From the NCBI GenBank assembly GCA_005791165.1, contig SXXW01000039.1, forward strand, positions 1-35,055: a stretch of 35,055 nucleotides of DNA, read 5' to 3'. Made by a program: the position numbers and the translations under genes. Under the pieces are notes generated by a model that saw nothing but the letters and a program-made list of their open reading frames with translations, was not told the origin of the DNA and did not search any database. Positions 17,183 to 25,795 of this stretch are shown piece by piece; positions within the stretch are counted from its first letter, which is position 1; each line of letters opens with the position of its first letter. This DNA comes from Cytophagaceae bacterium (GTDB taxonomy: Bacteria > Bacteroidota > Bacteroidia > Cytophagales > Spirosomataceae).

Positions 17183-17958
17183 CAATACCCCATTATCTTG
17201 TAAATGATCAAGCCACTAATCTCGCGGATTAGTTGGGATGTTCTTGAAAGATTATGATCTGATGGAGTTAACAAATCGAGTATGCCAGAATCATTTTTGC
17301 TTCCTTTTTTGTCGACCGGATAGGCTTTAACTTTAAATCCTGCTTTCTCAAAACAACGAATAGATCTGGGCATATGCATCGCAGATGTAATTAAAAGGAC
17401 TTCTTCGTTCTTAATGTAGTTTTTAAGTTTTTGGGCAGAATACAATGCATTTTCTCTGGTATTACGGGCCTTTGTTTCCATGTATATATCTTTTGGATTC
17501 ACTCCCATAGAAATCAATAATTGCCTGACGTCACTGGTTTCATGCCCTTTATCTACCTTAATTTTCCCAATACTGGTGTTCCCTCCCGTAATTAATATTT
17601 TCTTTATTTTTCCAGCTTTATACAATAGAATGGGTTGAATAAAACGATCAGCCGTTTCTCCTACATTTATTTTGTTTGAATGGTCATCATCGCTCGGTCT
17701 TATCATGCCACCCCCCAAAACGATGCTCCAAGTGTAATTCTCGTTTTGCGATAGTGAAATAGTAGGTTGTTCATAAAAAAGATACAATCGATTCACAAAC
17801 CAAGGGTTACTAAAAAGTGTTAAAATTACTAGAATCGATAAAAGAGAGCGTTTTCTTAATTTTTGATTCTTTGTTAGGTATGAAATAAGCAGTAAAATAA
17901 ATATCCAACAGATTGGCAAAAGAATAAAATCTATAATTTTAGATAGCGCAAAAAACAT
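17179..17958 (-). CDS. Membrane-anchored YdcF/ElyC-family protein
   Basis: This 259-residue protein has two N-terminal hydrophobic helices (about residues 5-28 and 37-55) followed by a DUF218 domain (~75-225). The domain shows SIVLGGGMI, the ITGGNTS loop, an acidic/Asn motif in ETKARNTRENALYSAQKL and ITSAMHMPRSIRCFEKAG. This layout is that of the E. coli YdcF/ElyC group, where ElyC affects peptidoglycan and lipid-carrier metabolism; the chemistry is uncertain. It is convergent with pfkA (4-base overlap) and divergent from the TlpA-like gene, with a 42-base shared upstream gap. Confidence 0.88.
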   Translation of the reverse strand: MFFALSKIIDFILLPICWIFILLLISYLTKNQKLRKRSLLSILVILTLFSNPWFVNRLYLFYEQPTISLSQNENYTWSIVLGGGMIRPSDDDHSNKINVGETADRFIQPILLYKAGKIKKILITGGNTSIGKIKVDKGHETSDVRQLLISMGVNPKDIYMETKARNTRENALYSAQKLKNYIKNEEVLLITSAMHMPRSIRCFEKAGFKVKAYPVDKKGSKNDSGILDLLTPSDHNLSRTSQLIREISGLIIYKIMGYC

Positions 17959-17966
17959 CGTAATTT

Positions 17967-17974
17967 TATTTTTG
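17967..17974 (+). promoter_or_regulatory. Candidate -7 box for TlpA-like gene
   Basis: TATTTTTG matches TAnnTTTG inside the 42-base gap between two divergent genes, 26 bases before the ATG at 18001. It implies a leader of about 20 bases. Confidence 0.45.
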
Positions 17975-18000
17975 TTTATTTGTAAAATTATTCTAATTCT

Positions 18001-19434
18001 ATGAAAATATTTTTTGTTTATACGTTTATTTTCTTTTCTTTTTTCTCGGCCTTTGCGCAGACCAAAGTAAGTAGTCCAACGAGCGTTAAAGGCTATTTAA
18101 TCAAAGGTAAAATTGTAGGGGTTAAGAATACAGATGTATATTTAGCACATTATTTTGGTTCGACCCAACAAGTGGTTAAGGATACTGCCAAGGCGGATGG
18201 GGACGGTAATTTCACTTTTAAAGGTAAAACAGAACTACCCAAGGGTCTTTATTTGATCACATTTGATCAGTCAAAATATTTAGATTTCATAGTTGGAAGT
18301 ACTAATTTTTCATTTGAGACTGATACGCTGGATTTGATCAATAAAATGAAAATTATAGGTAGCGACGAAAACCTAGCTTTTTATTCTTTTCAAAAAGAAA
18401 TGGTGAGTCTGTATGAAAAATTAAGATCTGTTCCTCAAAATGATCCTCGGTTTGCTGCGATTCGAAAATCTATTTTGGATTACCAACAAGCTTGGATGCT
18501 AAAAAACAAAAATTTATTTGCCTCTAAATTGATTAAAGCAACCTTTGAACCTGATATCCCTGCCTATTCAAAGGTGGTAAAAAATGCAAAAGATAGTGCC
18601 GATTTGTTCCAGTTTCAATATCGATATTATAAAAAGCACTTTTTTGATAACGTAGATTTAAACGACGAAAAGTTCATTCGTACTCCATTTTTACAAAAGA
18701 AATTAGAGAAATTCTTTGCTGATTTAGTGGTACAGGAATCAGATTCAATCACAAAAGAAGCTGATATTATTTTGGCTAAAATTAAAAATGAAGATGTTCG
18801 TAAATATGTCATTTATAAAATTTCAAGTACCTATGAAAATCACAACGTAATAGGTACCGATGCGGCTTTTGTGCACATGTCTGAAAAGTATTATATCAAT
18901 GAACCTAAGCTTTGGGATACTTCTACCGTTAGGCGAATAAAAGAGCGAGTTAAGGTTCTTAAGCCCCTTTTAATAGGCAAGAAAATACCTGAAATGTACT
19001 TAACAGATCCTTCTGGTAAACTCTTAACATTATCTGCTTCACCAGGTAATTATACGATATTATTCATCTATGATCCCGAATGTAGTCATTGCAAAGAGGA
19101 AGCACCAAAATTAGTGGCTCTTAATGATTATCTAAAATCTAAAAGTGCTATTGTATTTGCCGTTTCAATCCTCAGAGAAAAGGAGCAATGGAAAAAATTT
19201 ATTGCCGAATTCAAAATTCAAAATTGGTATAATGGGGTTGACGTACATGTAAACACAAAGACGGGGAAGGAGGAATATTACACTGACTTTAAAAATACGT
19301 TTGATATTTATTCCACCCCGATAATTTATATTTTAGATAGAAATAAAAAGATTATCGGCAAAAGAATTCCCATCGAAAATATAAAAGATTTCATTGAATT
19401 TCATGAAAATAAATTGAGTGCCGCGATTAAATAA
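18001..19434 (+). CDS. Exported TlpA-like thioredoxin-fold protein
   Basis: This 477-residue envelope protein has a signal peptide (MKIFFVYTFIFFSFFSAFAQ). The N-terminal ~100 residues form a DUF4369-like beta domain (VKGYLIKGKIVGVKNTDVYL, GDGNFTFKGKTELPKGLYLI), followed by a helical middle region. A C-terminal thioredoxin domain of the TlpA/AhpC type carries the redox motif Cys361-Ser-His-Cys364 in YDPECSHCKEEAPKL. Such proteins are abundant in Bacteroidota and probably handle disulfide reduction or heme/metal-protein maturation; the partner is unknown. Its 3' end overlaps the convergent DUF58 gene by 8 bases. Confidence 0.88.
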   Translation: MKIFFVYTFIFFSFFSAFAQTKVSSPTSVKGYLIKGKIVGVKNTDVYLAHYFGSTQQVVKDTAKADGDGNFTFKGKTELPKGLYLITFDQSKYLDFIVGSTNFSFETDTLDLINKMKIIGSDENLAFYSFQKEMVSLYEKLRSVPQNDPRFAAIRKSILDYQQAWMLKNKNLFASKLIKATFEPDIPAYSKVVKNAKDSADLFQFQYRYYKKHFFDNVDLNDEKFIRTPFLQKKLEKFFADLVVQESDSITKEADIILAKIKNEDVRKYVIYKISSTYENHNVIGTDAAFVHMSEKYYINEPKLWDTSTVRRIKERVKVLKPLLIGKKIPEMYLTDPSGKLLTLSASPGNYTILFIYDPECSHCKEEAPKLVALNDYLKSKSAIVFAVSILREKEQWKKFIAEFKIQNWYNGVDVHVNTKTGKEEYYTDFKNTFDIYSTPIIYILDRNKKIIGKRIPIENIKDFIEFHENKLSAAIK

Positions 19435-20311
19435 TTTGCTTGATCAAGGTAATTAATGGTTGTTCTACCGAAATCACATGGGTTTTAATGCCCTTATGGA
19501 TAAGTTTTGAAATAAGACTTTCGAATTTAAGCTCATGCATTTTTTGTAATGTCTGATTTAAATTATCTACATGTATAGATAAGATTTCATCTGTTTCTTT
19601 GTCCTCAATGTTTATGTAGTTACTAAACGAAATCTGGGATTTGATTTCCGAAGGATCTACCATGTACAGAATTTCTACCTCATTTTTCAGCGCTTTGATT
19701 TCCAGCATAGATTGTATGAATAATGAATTTTCAACTTCCGTAAACATTAGATCAGAGATGAAAAAGATTTTTTTCTTACTACCTAAAAACTCAATTCTAC
19801 CTTTTATTAATTCAGGAAACCCTGTCTTTTTTTTGATTGATTTTTCATCTAGTAGATTTTCTAATGCTTGATAAATGTATTTTAAATGAGCTAAACTATG
19901 ACCTAATTTACTCTCAAATGTCAGATCATCGGACATGAAAATTACACCAAATGAATCTTTTTGTTTTTGAAGTATAGTGGATAGGGTAGCTGTTATTTGA
20001 ACTGCTTTGTTTATTTTCTCATTAGTCTCAAATGGGAAAAACATGGAAGATGAAATATCTAAAATAAAATAGACTTTAATATTGGTCTCATCTTGATATA
20101 TTTTGGTGTATAATTTATCAGTCTTGCCAAATAATTTCCAATCAATATTTCTAGGATTTTCACCTTGTTCATACGATTTGAATTCTTTAAACTCAGATGA
20201 AAATCCATGAAGAATACTCTTGTGTTTTCCATGAAATAGTCCTTCTAAAATCTCTTTGGATAAAATTTCTAAGGATTTATACTCACTTTTTTTTAGGAGT
20301 TTTTCGATCAT
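19427..20311 (-). CDS. DUF58 domain protein with VWA-like MIDAS motif
   Basis: This is a 294-residue DUF58 protein. The family signature GKHKSILHGFSSEFKEFKSY leads into ENPRNIDWKLFGKTDKLYTK (residues ~28-70). The von Willebrand-like metal motif Asp85-Ile-Ser87-Ser-Ser89 follows in FILDISSSM. DUF58 proteins are usually partners of MoxR AAA+ ATPases in chaperone-like or envelope-stress systems, but no MoxR gene is visible here. It has no membrane segment. The ATG at 20311 lies 29 bases inside the end of the upstream RlpA-like gene, so the pair is likely co-transcribed and translationally coupled. Confidence 0.88.
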   Translation of the reverse strand: MIEKLLKKSEYKSLEILSKEILEGLFHGKHKSILHGFSSEFKEFKSYEQGENPRNIDWKLFGKTDKLYTKIYQDETNIKVYFILDISSSMFFPFETNEKINKAVQITATLSTILQKQKDSFGVIFMSDDLTFESKLGHSLAHLKYIYQALENLLDEKSIKKKTGFPELIKGRIEFLGSKKKIFFISDLMFTEVENSLFIQSMLEIKALKNEVEILYMVDPSEIKSQISFSNYINIEDKETDEILSIHVDNLNQTLQKMHELKFESLISKLIHKGIKTHVISVEQPLITLIKQII

Positions 20312-20945
20312 TTTTCACTTTTTTAGAGGACTTGGATGGCTTCGTTACTTGTTTCTTCGGCACTGTTTTTTTACGGATATTCTTTTTAATCGGAGTCTTC
20401 TTTTTGCTTTTTATTTTCTTTCTTTTCCTTTTTTTAAGGTATTTCTTGTGTATGATATTACGTTTTAAACGGTATTTTTTTTTGTATTTTAATCGGGTCT
20501 TTTGATAATATTTTCGATTGAATTTCGGATTGGTCGCCAAAGATAGATGTTGGTAAGGTATCAACATCTGTTCGCCTTCAAATCCAACTATTTTGACTTT
20601 CACCTTCGCTAATCCGATTTTGTTTAATCTGAGTTTTTTGGCGCCGGCATCTGTAAGGTCTATTATTCGTCCTTTTTTATAGGGTCCTCTGTCATTAATT
20701 CGTACAATGATGGATTTTCTATTGGATAGATTTGTTACTTCAACTAGCGTATTAAAAGGATATGCTCTGTGTGCGGCTGTGAGTTTTGTTTTATTTAATT
20801 TTTCTTTGTTGGCAGTTTGTCTCCCATAAAATTTCTCTGAATAAAATGACGCAATTCCATATCTTTCGTCTCCCAAATCTTGGGATAAACAAATGCTTAT
20901 CGAGATACAGAAAACAAGAATGGAACTATAGAATACTTTTACCAT
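20283..20945 (-). CDS. RlpA-like septal/cell-wall protein with basic tail
   Basis: This exported 220-residue protein starts with a signal peptide (cleavage likely near residue 21, after SICLSQ). It then has an RlpA double-psi beta-barrel (~28-120): GIASFYSEKFYGRQTAN, LTAAHRAYPFNTLVEVTN and VRINDRGPYKKGRIIDLT. RlpA proteins are lytic transglycosylases acting on denuded peptidoglycan, or relatives of these. The SPOR domain usual in Proteobacteria is missing. Instead the last ~85 residues are extremely Lys/Arg-rich, with runs such as KKRKRKKIKSKKKTPIKK, which could bind acidic wall polymers or LPS (inference). The overlapping DUF58 gene follows. Confidence 0.88.
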   Translation of the reverse strand: MVKVFYSSILVFCISISICLSQDLGDERYGIASFYSEKFYGRQTANKEKLNKTKLTAAHRAYPFNTLVEVTNLSNRKSIIVRINDRGPYKKGRIIDLTDAGAKKLRLNKIGLAKVKVKIVGFEGEQMLIPYQHLSLATNPKFNRKYYQKTRLKYKKKYRLKRNIIHKKYLKKRKRKKIKSKKKTPIKKNIRKKTVPKKQVTKPSKSSKKVKNDRKTPKKK

Positions 20946-21026
20946 TAATGGATTTTATTACACCTTAAAGATTCATTTTAATTTCAAGAATTAAAAATTC
21001 TATTTTTAATATGCGGCCATTGTCGC

Positions 21027-21060
21027 TTGATTACAAGATTAAAATTTTAAAATATTTTTG
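21027..21060 (+). promoter_or_regulatory. Candidate promoter for PUR/DUF3276 gene
   Basis: A TTG at 21027-21029 lies 23 bases before TATTTTTG at 21053-21060. Together they match the Bacteroidota TTG / TAnnTTTG promoter layout at the upper end of the usual spacing. The inferred leader to the GTG start at 21115 is roughly 48 bases. Confidence 0.5.
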
Positions 21061-21114
21061 AGTCAATAAAATTAATAGTAGATTTACGAAATTATAAACC
21101 AAAATTTATTTAAA

Positions 21115-21432
21115 GTGGAAGAAAGAGATAGAGAAGAATTGTTTTCTAAACGCATTAGAGCAGGTAAAAGGACTTATTTTTTTGATGTTAAGTCTACCCG
21201 TTCTTTTGATTATTACATTACAATTACGGAAAGTAGACGCCATCAAAAAGAGGATGGATTTGTTTATGAAAAGCATAAAATGTTTTTATACAAGGAAGAC
21301 TTTGATAAGTTTGCTGAAGGGTTAAAAGAAGCCATAGATCATGTCAAAACTGAATTAATGCCCGAAGTTGATTTTAATCAATTCAATAAGGAGGATGAAG
21401 AATTTGGTAATACAGATCTTAAATGGGAATAA
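21115..21432 (+). CDS. PUR family DUF3276 nucleic-acid-binding protein
   Basis: This 105-residue protein belongs to the PUR-alpha-like DUF3276 family of Bacteroidota and spirochaetes. It carries the typical KRIRAGKRTYFFDVKSTRS followed by YYITITESRR and the C-terminal helix KEDFDKFAEGLKEAIDHVK. PUR repeats dimerise and bind single-stranded nucleic acid. Members are abundant, but their cellular role here is not known. The start is GTG at 21115, as no ATG lies upstream in frame near the conserved N-terminus. It is monocistronic, followed by a terminator. Confidence 0.9.
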   Translation: MEERDREELFSKRIRAGKRTYFFDVKSTRSFDYYITITESRRHQKEDGFVYEKHKMFLYKEDFDKFAEGLKEAIDHVKTELMPEVDFNQFNKEDEEFGNTDLKWE

Positions 21433-21450
21433 TTAATATTTAATAATCGA

Positions 21451-21477
21451 AAGCCTCTGTGAAAGCAGGGGCTTTTT
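21451..21477 (+). terminator. Terminator after PUR/DUF3276 gene
   Basis: A 9-bp stem (AAGCCTCTG at 21451-21459 with CAGGGGCTT at 21466-21474, one G-T pair) closes a 6-base loop and runs into T's up to 21477. It lies 18 bases after the DUF3276 stop. Confidence 0.85.
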
Positions 21478-21489
21478 GATTATTAGCCG

Positions 21490-21497
21490 TATTTTTG
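21490..21497 (+). promoter_or_regulatory. Candidate -7 box for ychF
   Basis: TATTTTTG matches TAnnTTTG, 20 bases before the ychF ATG, and implies a leader of only about 14 bases. The region upstream is the terminator of the previous gene, so the promoter is squeezed between them. Confidence 0.5.
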
Positions 21498-21517
21498 CAA
21501 TTGAAATATAAAATTTT

Positions 21518-22621
21518 ATGGGATTAACGTGTGGAATTGTTGGATTACCCAATGTAGGTAAGTCCACTTTATTTAGTGCTATTTCTTCAAATAAAGCCGA
21601 AGCGGCTAATTATCCATTTTGTACGATTGAGCCCAATGTGGGAATTGTAACGGTACCAGATGAGCGTTTGAACATATTGGCAGAGTTTGTTAAACCTAAC
21701 CGTATTTTGCCAACGGTCATCGAGTTTACCGATATAGCAGGTTTGGTGAAGGGTGCTTCGCAAGGGGCTGGTTTGGGCAATAAGTTTTTGGCTAATATTC
21801 GTGAGGTGGATGCCATTATTCATGTTGTACGTTGTTTTGAAGATGATAATATCATCCATGTGGAAGGAAGAGTTAATCCAGTTTCGGATAAGGAGATTAT
21901 TGATATGGAACTCCAACTTAAAGATTTGGAATCTGTTGATAAAAAAATAAGTAAAATTGAGCGTGCCGCCAAAGCAGGAGACGCTAAAGCGAAACAAGAA
22001 TTAAATGCATTGCTTTTATTTAAATCAACTTTAGAAGCTGGTAAATCAGCTAGGACTGTAGATATGGATCCTGATTTACGGGAAACTTCAATCGGCGACT
22101 TGTGTTTGTTGACGGATAAGCCTGTTATTTATGTAGCCAATGTTGATGAAAATTCTTTGTCGACCGGCGGAAATATCTTTGTAGACCAATTAAAATCAAG
22201 TGTTTCGGCTGAGAATGCAGAAGTAATCATTGTCTGTGCAGCGATCGAAGCACAAATAGCTGAAATAGAAGACTTAGATGAAAGGGCTATGTTTCTTAGT
22301 GAGTATGGTCTTGAAGAATCGGGTTTAAGTAAATTGATTAAGAGTTCATATTCTTTACTTAATTTGATTACTTATTTTACTGCAGGAGTCCAAGAAGTTA
22401 GGGCTTGGACGATTCAAAAAGGTTGGAAAGCTCCTCAGGCAGCGGGTGTCATTCATACTGATTTTGAACGTGGCTTTATTCGAGCTGAAGTAATTAAAAT
22501 GGCTGACTACCAAACCTACAAAAGTGAAGCTGCTTGTAAAGAGGCAGGGAAATTAAATGTTGAGGGGAAAGATTATGTAGTACATGATGGTGATATCATG
22601 CATTTTAGGTTCAATGTTTAA
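21518..22621 (+). CDS. ychF: Ribosome-binding ATPase YchF/Ola1
   Basis: This universally conserved translation-associated P-loop ATPase has 367 residues (E. coli YchF 363). The P-loop GLPNVGKST is at 9-17. The switch region NYPFCTIEPNVGIV and the G3 motif DIAGLVKGASQGAGLGN are intact. The G4 position reads NVDE instead of NKxD, the change that gives this family ATP rather than GTP preference. A central coiled-coil region and the C-terminal TGS domain (FTAGVQEVRAWTIQKG, HTDFERGFIRAEV, HDGDIMHFRF) follow. Its stop codon overlaps the stop of the convergent T9SS plug-family gene by 4 bases. Confidence 0.97.
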   Translation: MGLTCGIVGLPNVGKSTLFSAISSNKAEAANYPFCTIEPNVGIVTVPDERLNILAEFVKPNRILPTVIEFTDIAGLVKGASQGAGLGNKFLANIREVDAIIHVVRCFEDDNIIHVEGRVNPVSDKEIIDMELQLKDLESVDKKISKIERAAKAGDAKAKQELNALLLFKSTLEAGKSARTVDMDPDLRETSIGDLCLLTDKPVIYVANVDENSLSTGGNIFVDQLKSSVSAENAEVIIVCAAIEAQIAEIEDLDERAMFLSEYGLEESGLSKLIKSSYSLLNLITYFTAGVQEVRAWTIQKGWKAPQAAGVIHTDFERGFIRAEVIKMADYQTYKSEAACKEAGKLNVEGKDYVVHDGDIMHFRFNV

Positions 22622-23877
22622 AGAGGAAAGTGTATTTTTTGATAGCCAATGAATGAATCATAACGTTCTCCTGGCTTTCTGAAATACACTAAAACTTCAT
22701 AATAATTTTCAGTTTCGGAATGATTTCCCTCTAAAATATTATTTAGTGGATTGCTGCTAACAAATTGATAATTATATATTCCCTGTTTTAATAATACTCT
22801 TCCTAGATAGGCACCTCTAGTTTCATCATATTGGAGCTGGTTTAAATTGTTTAATTCATACGAATTGAACGCTCCATTGACATATATTTTTTCATCTTCA
22901 AATTTTCTGGATTTAAAAATAAAGGTACACCAAACATAATCTGCTTGAAGTGGATTATTTGGATTTTCGTAGTTGGCAATCACAAAAGCCCCATTGAAAT
23001 CAGGTCTTTGAACATATGAGTAATTACCTTGCGCTTGCTCGGGTATAATTAATATTTCAAAATATCGATCCAATGTGTTGATTTGACCCACGAAATTTAA
23101 CCTTTGCTGCGTACTTCTTAGGTCAATTAATCTAAATTCATTGCCCCCAGGAATCGCATTTTCTTGGTTATAAAATTGATACGTTATTCTTCGCTCTATG
23201 GCTTGAACCATTGGGGTAGGAATTTTTGGTAAAAAGTTTTTAGGTTGATTATTTTTACGGACTTCAATTTTCAAATTTTCATCTGAGTTTATTAAATAGT
23301 TGGACGGATATCCTAAGTTCAAGTCGATGAATTGATGGGTGGAACGTAATAGGTTGGATTTGGCAAAACTTATCTTGGCGCCTATATTAATTTCATTTTG
23401 ATAAATAGAAAATCTTTTGGTTAATACGGTGTCACGTTTATTTCGATTGGCATAGATCATCGCGATGTAATTACCACTTATTTTGACTTTGGGTAATGAA
23501 ATTTTATACTGTTTATATGGCATTTTGGTACCCATGGAGGTTTCAGGATATCGAACGGGGATATCATTGAAATCAGCTAAATATTCTATATCATTTAAGG
23601 TAGAAGGTTTCCAGTCAGATTGACAATGGATAATTCTTAAGAAAAAATTGGTATTAGCTAAGTTTAAATCATCAAAAATCAAGTTGATATTTCCTTGCCT
23701 CTCGATATCTAAACACAAATTATCAACGATTAACTCGTTAGCGGTATTTTGACTAAGAAATACGGTCTTAATTTGCTCTTTATTTACCTTATTAGGTATT
23801 TGAGCATGTACCGAATTAAAATAATGGGTAATAACTAATATAATCTGCCATGAAATAACTAGGCTTTTGATTTTCAT
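22618..23877 (-). CDS. Type IX secretion system plug-family protein (DUF5103)
   Basis: This 419-residue exported protein (N-terminal hydrophobic signal ending near HAQIP, residues ~22-28) belongs to the DUF5103/T9SS plug family. Typical features are the DDLNLANTNFFLRIIHCQSDWKPS segment in the first beta domain, NDIPVRYPETSMGTKMPYKQYKISLPK at about residues 103-129 and a C-terminal beta domain ending in PGERYDSFIGYQKIHF. In Flavobacterium the plug closes the periplasmic side of the SprA translocon; assignment here is by family resemblance. It follows the ABC-F gene by 4 bases, so it is probably co-transcribed. No other T9SS component is in the window. Confidence 0.85.
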   Translation of the reverse strand: MKIKSLVISWQIILVITHYFNSVHAQIPNKVNKEQIKTVFLSQNTANELIVDNLCLDIERQGNINLIFDDLNLANTNFFLRIIHCQSDWKPSTLNDIEYLADFNDIPVRYPETSMGTKMPYKQYKISLPKVKISGNYIAMIYANRNKRDTVLTKRFSIYQNEINIGAKISFAKSNLLRSTHQFIDLNLGYPSNYLINSDENLKIEVRKNNQPKNFLPKIPTPMVQAIERRITYQFYNQENAIPGGNEFRLIDLRSTQQRLNFVGQINTLDRYFEILIIPEQAQGNYSYVQRPDFNGAFVIANYENPNNPLQADYVWCTFIFKSRKFEDEKIYVNGAFNSYELNNLNQLQYDETRGAYLGRVLLKQGIYNYQFVSSNPLNNILEGNHSETENYYEVLVYFRKPGERYDSFIGYQKIHFPL

Positions 23878-23881
23878 TCAA

Positions 23882-25765
23882 TTAATTGATTAGCAATTCC
23901 CACTCATTGGTAACCTTCAACAATTCATCTTTTTTCTCATTAATTTTTAATTCAATGGGGAGTAATTCATTGAATTTTCCTTCTTGAGCTAAATTAGCCA
24001 TTGTGGTTTCCAGTTCCGTGATGGATACTTCTAAATCCATAATTTTGGCTTCAAGTTTCTCGATTAATTTCTCTTGACTAGGGTTACTCGACGTACTTTT
24101 AGGTGAATGGGGAGCTAACTCTGGTTTCGGTTTTTCACTCGTTTTTTTTGCTGTGCTTACATCAGAAAGGCCTCTGCTGGCTTGCCAAACTTCGTATTCG
24201 TCGAATGAGCCAGGGTATTCTTTAATTTCATAATCTTCAATATACCATATTTTGTTGGCGATGTTGGTGACAAAATAACGATCGTGTGATACAACTACAT
24301 AAGTACCTTCATATTGTTGCAACGCTTGAATTAAAATATTCACAGATTGCATATCAAGGTGGTTAGTAGGCTCATCCAGCAATAAAAAATTGGCTTGGGA
24401 TATTAATACTTTGGCTAAAGCCACACGAGATTTTTCCCCTCCAGAAAGTACTTTTATTTTTTTGAATACTTCTTCACCTGAGAACAAAAAGCATCCTAAT
24501 ACACTTCTTAATTCCATCTCAGTTTTAGCCGTGCCAGTTGCTTTCAATTCTTCCAATAAATTATTTTCTACTTGTAAACTTTCTAATTGATGCTGCGCAA
24601 AAAATGATTCGATCACATTATGACCAGTTCTACGTTCGCCTACAATTTTTTCAGTTCCAGATATAATTCTTAATAAGGTTGATTTTCCTTTTCCATTGGC
24701 ACCAATGAGTGCGATTTTATCACCTCGATTGATCGTTGCTGATGTGTTTTTTAGGATTATTTTATCACCAAAAGCCTTAGAAATATGTTCTAAAAACAGA
24801 ATGAATCTTCCAGGTTGTGTACCAAAATTAAATTTGAAATTAACTTTTGCTTTTTCGTCTATCACTTCATCTACAACATCTAAACGATCTAGTGCTTTGA
24901 CCCTAGATTGTACTTGGCGCGCCTTACTTGCTTTCGCCTTAAACCGCTCTATAAATCGCTCTGTTTGCCTTATTTGAGATTGTTGGTTTTCATATGCACC
25001 CTTTTGAATTTCATTTCTTAAGGATTTTTCCTCTTCATAAAAAGAAAAATTTCCGGGGTACAAAGTGATTTTAGCATTAGATACTTCGGCGATATTGTCC
25101 ACTGTACGATCTAAAAAATAGCGATCATGGGAGACAACTACTACAGAACCTTCATAGTCATGAATGTATTTTTCAACCCATTCAATGGATGGAAGATCAA
25201 GGTGATTGGTTGGCTCATCTAAAAGCAACAATGCCGGTTTTTGTAATAATAATTTTGCCAGCATCACACGCATGCGCCATCCTCCTGAGAATAAACGCAA
25301 TGGTTTATTTAAGTCCTCAGTTGTAAATCCAAGACCTTCTAAAATCTCTTCAGATTTTGACTGAATGGTATATCCGTCTAATCTTTCAAATTCTTCTTGG
25401 AGTTTAGATAACAAATCGACATCCTTATCCTCATAATTTGTTTCCATTTTATGTAGCACTGCGTCAATCTGTATTTGAAGTTCTAAAGCTCTTTCAAAAG
25501 CTTGCATCGCTACATGAAGGATGCTATCATCCGTTTGATAGGACAGGAGATCCTGATTTAAAAATCCAATGGTACACTCGCCTGATTTTGAAATATTTCC
25601 ACCATCTGGACTATATTCACCTGAAATTAATCGGAGTAAAGTAGATTTACCCGTTCCATTGGCCCCAATTAGGCCAATTTTTGTTTTAGGTTTGATATGT
25701 AAATTGGCTCCATCATAGAGGGCCCGACTACCGAAATAGAAACTTAAATTAGATATTGATAACAT
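23882..25765 (-). CDS. ABC-F family ATPase (Uup/YheS-like)
   Basis: This cytoplasmic twin-ABC protein of the ABC-F class acts on ribosomes or translation rather than transport. It has no membrane segments. Domain 1 has Walker A GANGTGKST and signature FSGGWRMRV; domain 2 has GANGKGKST and LSGGEKSRV. Each has a LLLDEPTNHLD Walker B. The interdomain arm is basic (RFIERFKAKASKARQVQSR), and a C-terminal coiled coil (~560-627) follows a Pro/Ser-rich linker. I take the ATG at 25765 as the start because MLSISNLSF is the family's N-terminus. The longer frame begins at a TTG at 25792 and would run through a promoter-like box. The exact subfamily is not resolved. Confidence 0.92.
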   Translation of the reverse strand: MLSISNLSFYFGSRALYDGANLHIKPKTKIGLIGANGTGKSTLLRLISGEYSPDGGNISKSGECTIGFLNQDLLSYQTDDSILHVAMQAFERALELQIQIDAVLHKMETNYEDKDVDLLSKLQEEFERLDGYTIQSKSEEILEGLGFTTEDLNKPLRLFSGGWRMRVMLAKLLLQKPALLLLDEPTNHLDLPSIEWVEKYIHDYEGSVVVVSHDRYFLDRTVDNIAEVSNAKITLYPGNFSFYEEEKSLRNEIQKGAYENQQSQIRQTERFIERFKAKASKARQVQSRVKALDRLDVVDEVIDEKAKVNFKFNFGTQPGRFILFLEHISKAFGDKIILKNTSATINRGDKIALIGANGKGKSTLLRIISGTEKIVGERRTGHNVIESFFAQHQLESLQVENNLLEELKATGTAKTEMELRSVLGCFLFSGEEVFKKIKVLSGGEKSRVALAKVLISQANFLLLDEPTNHLDMQSVNILIQALQQYEGTYVVVSHDRYFVTNIANKIWYIEDYEIKEYPGSFDEYEVWQASRGLSDVSTAKKTSEKPKPELAPHSPKSTSSNPSQEKLIEKLEAKIMDLEVSITELETTMANLAQEGKFNELLPIELKINEKKDELLKVTNEWELLIN

Positions 25766-25769
25766 GTTA

Positions 25770-25777
25770 CAAAGATA
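25770..25777 (-). promoter_or_regulatory. Candidate -7 box directly upstream of ABC-F start
   Basis: The minus strand reads TATCTTTG, a full TAnnTTTG match, ending only 4 bases before the ATG at 25765. If used, transcription would begin at or next to the start codon, giving a leaderless or nearly leaderless message. Confidence 0.4.
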
Positions 25778-25795
25778 ACCGATTATCTTCAATAG

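Noticed and set aside
20197..20505. Phe-rich plus-strand ORFs opposite the RlpA-like gene
   Set aside because: They are the antisense of a Lys-rich coding tail (AAA/AAG read as TTT/CTT) and have no family features or start context.
21587..21997. 136-residue minus-strand ORF across ychF
   Set aside because: It lies entirely opposite the conserved ychF frame and shows no recognisable motif.
25766..25792. TTG start extending the ABC-F protein by nine residues
   Set aside because: The ABC-F family begins at MLSISNLSF, and the extension overlaps a perfect promoter box.
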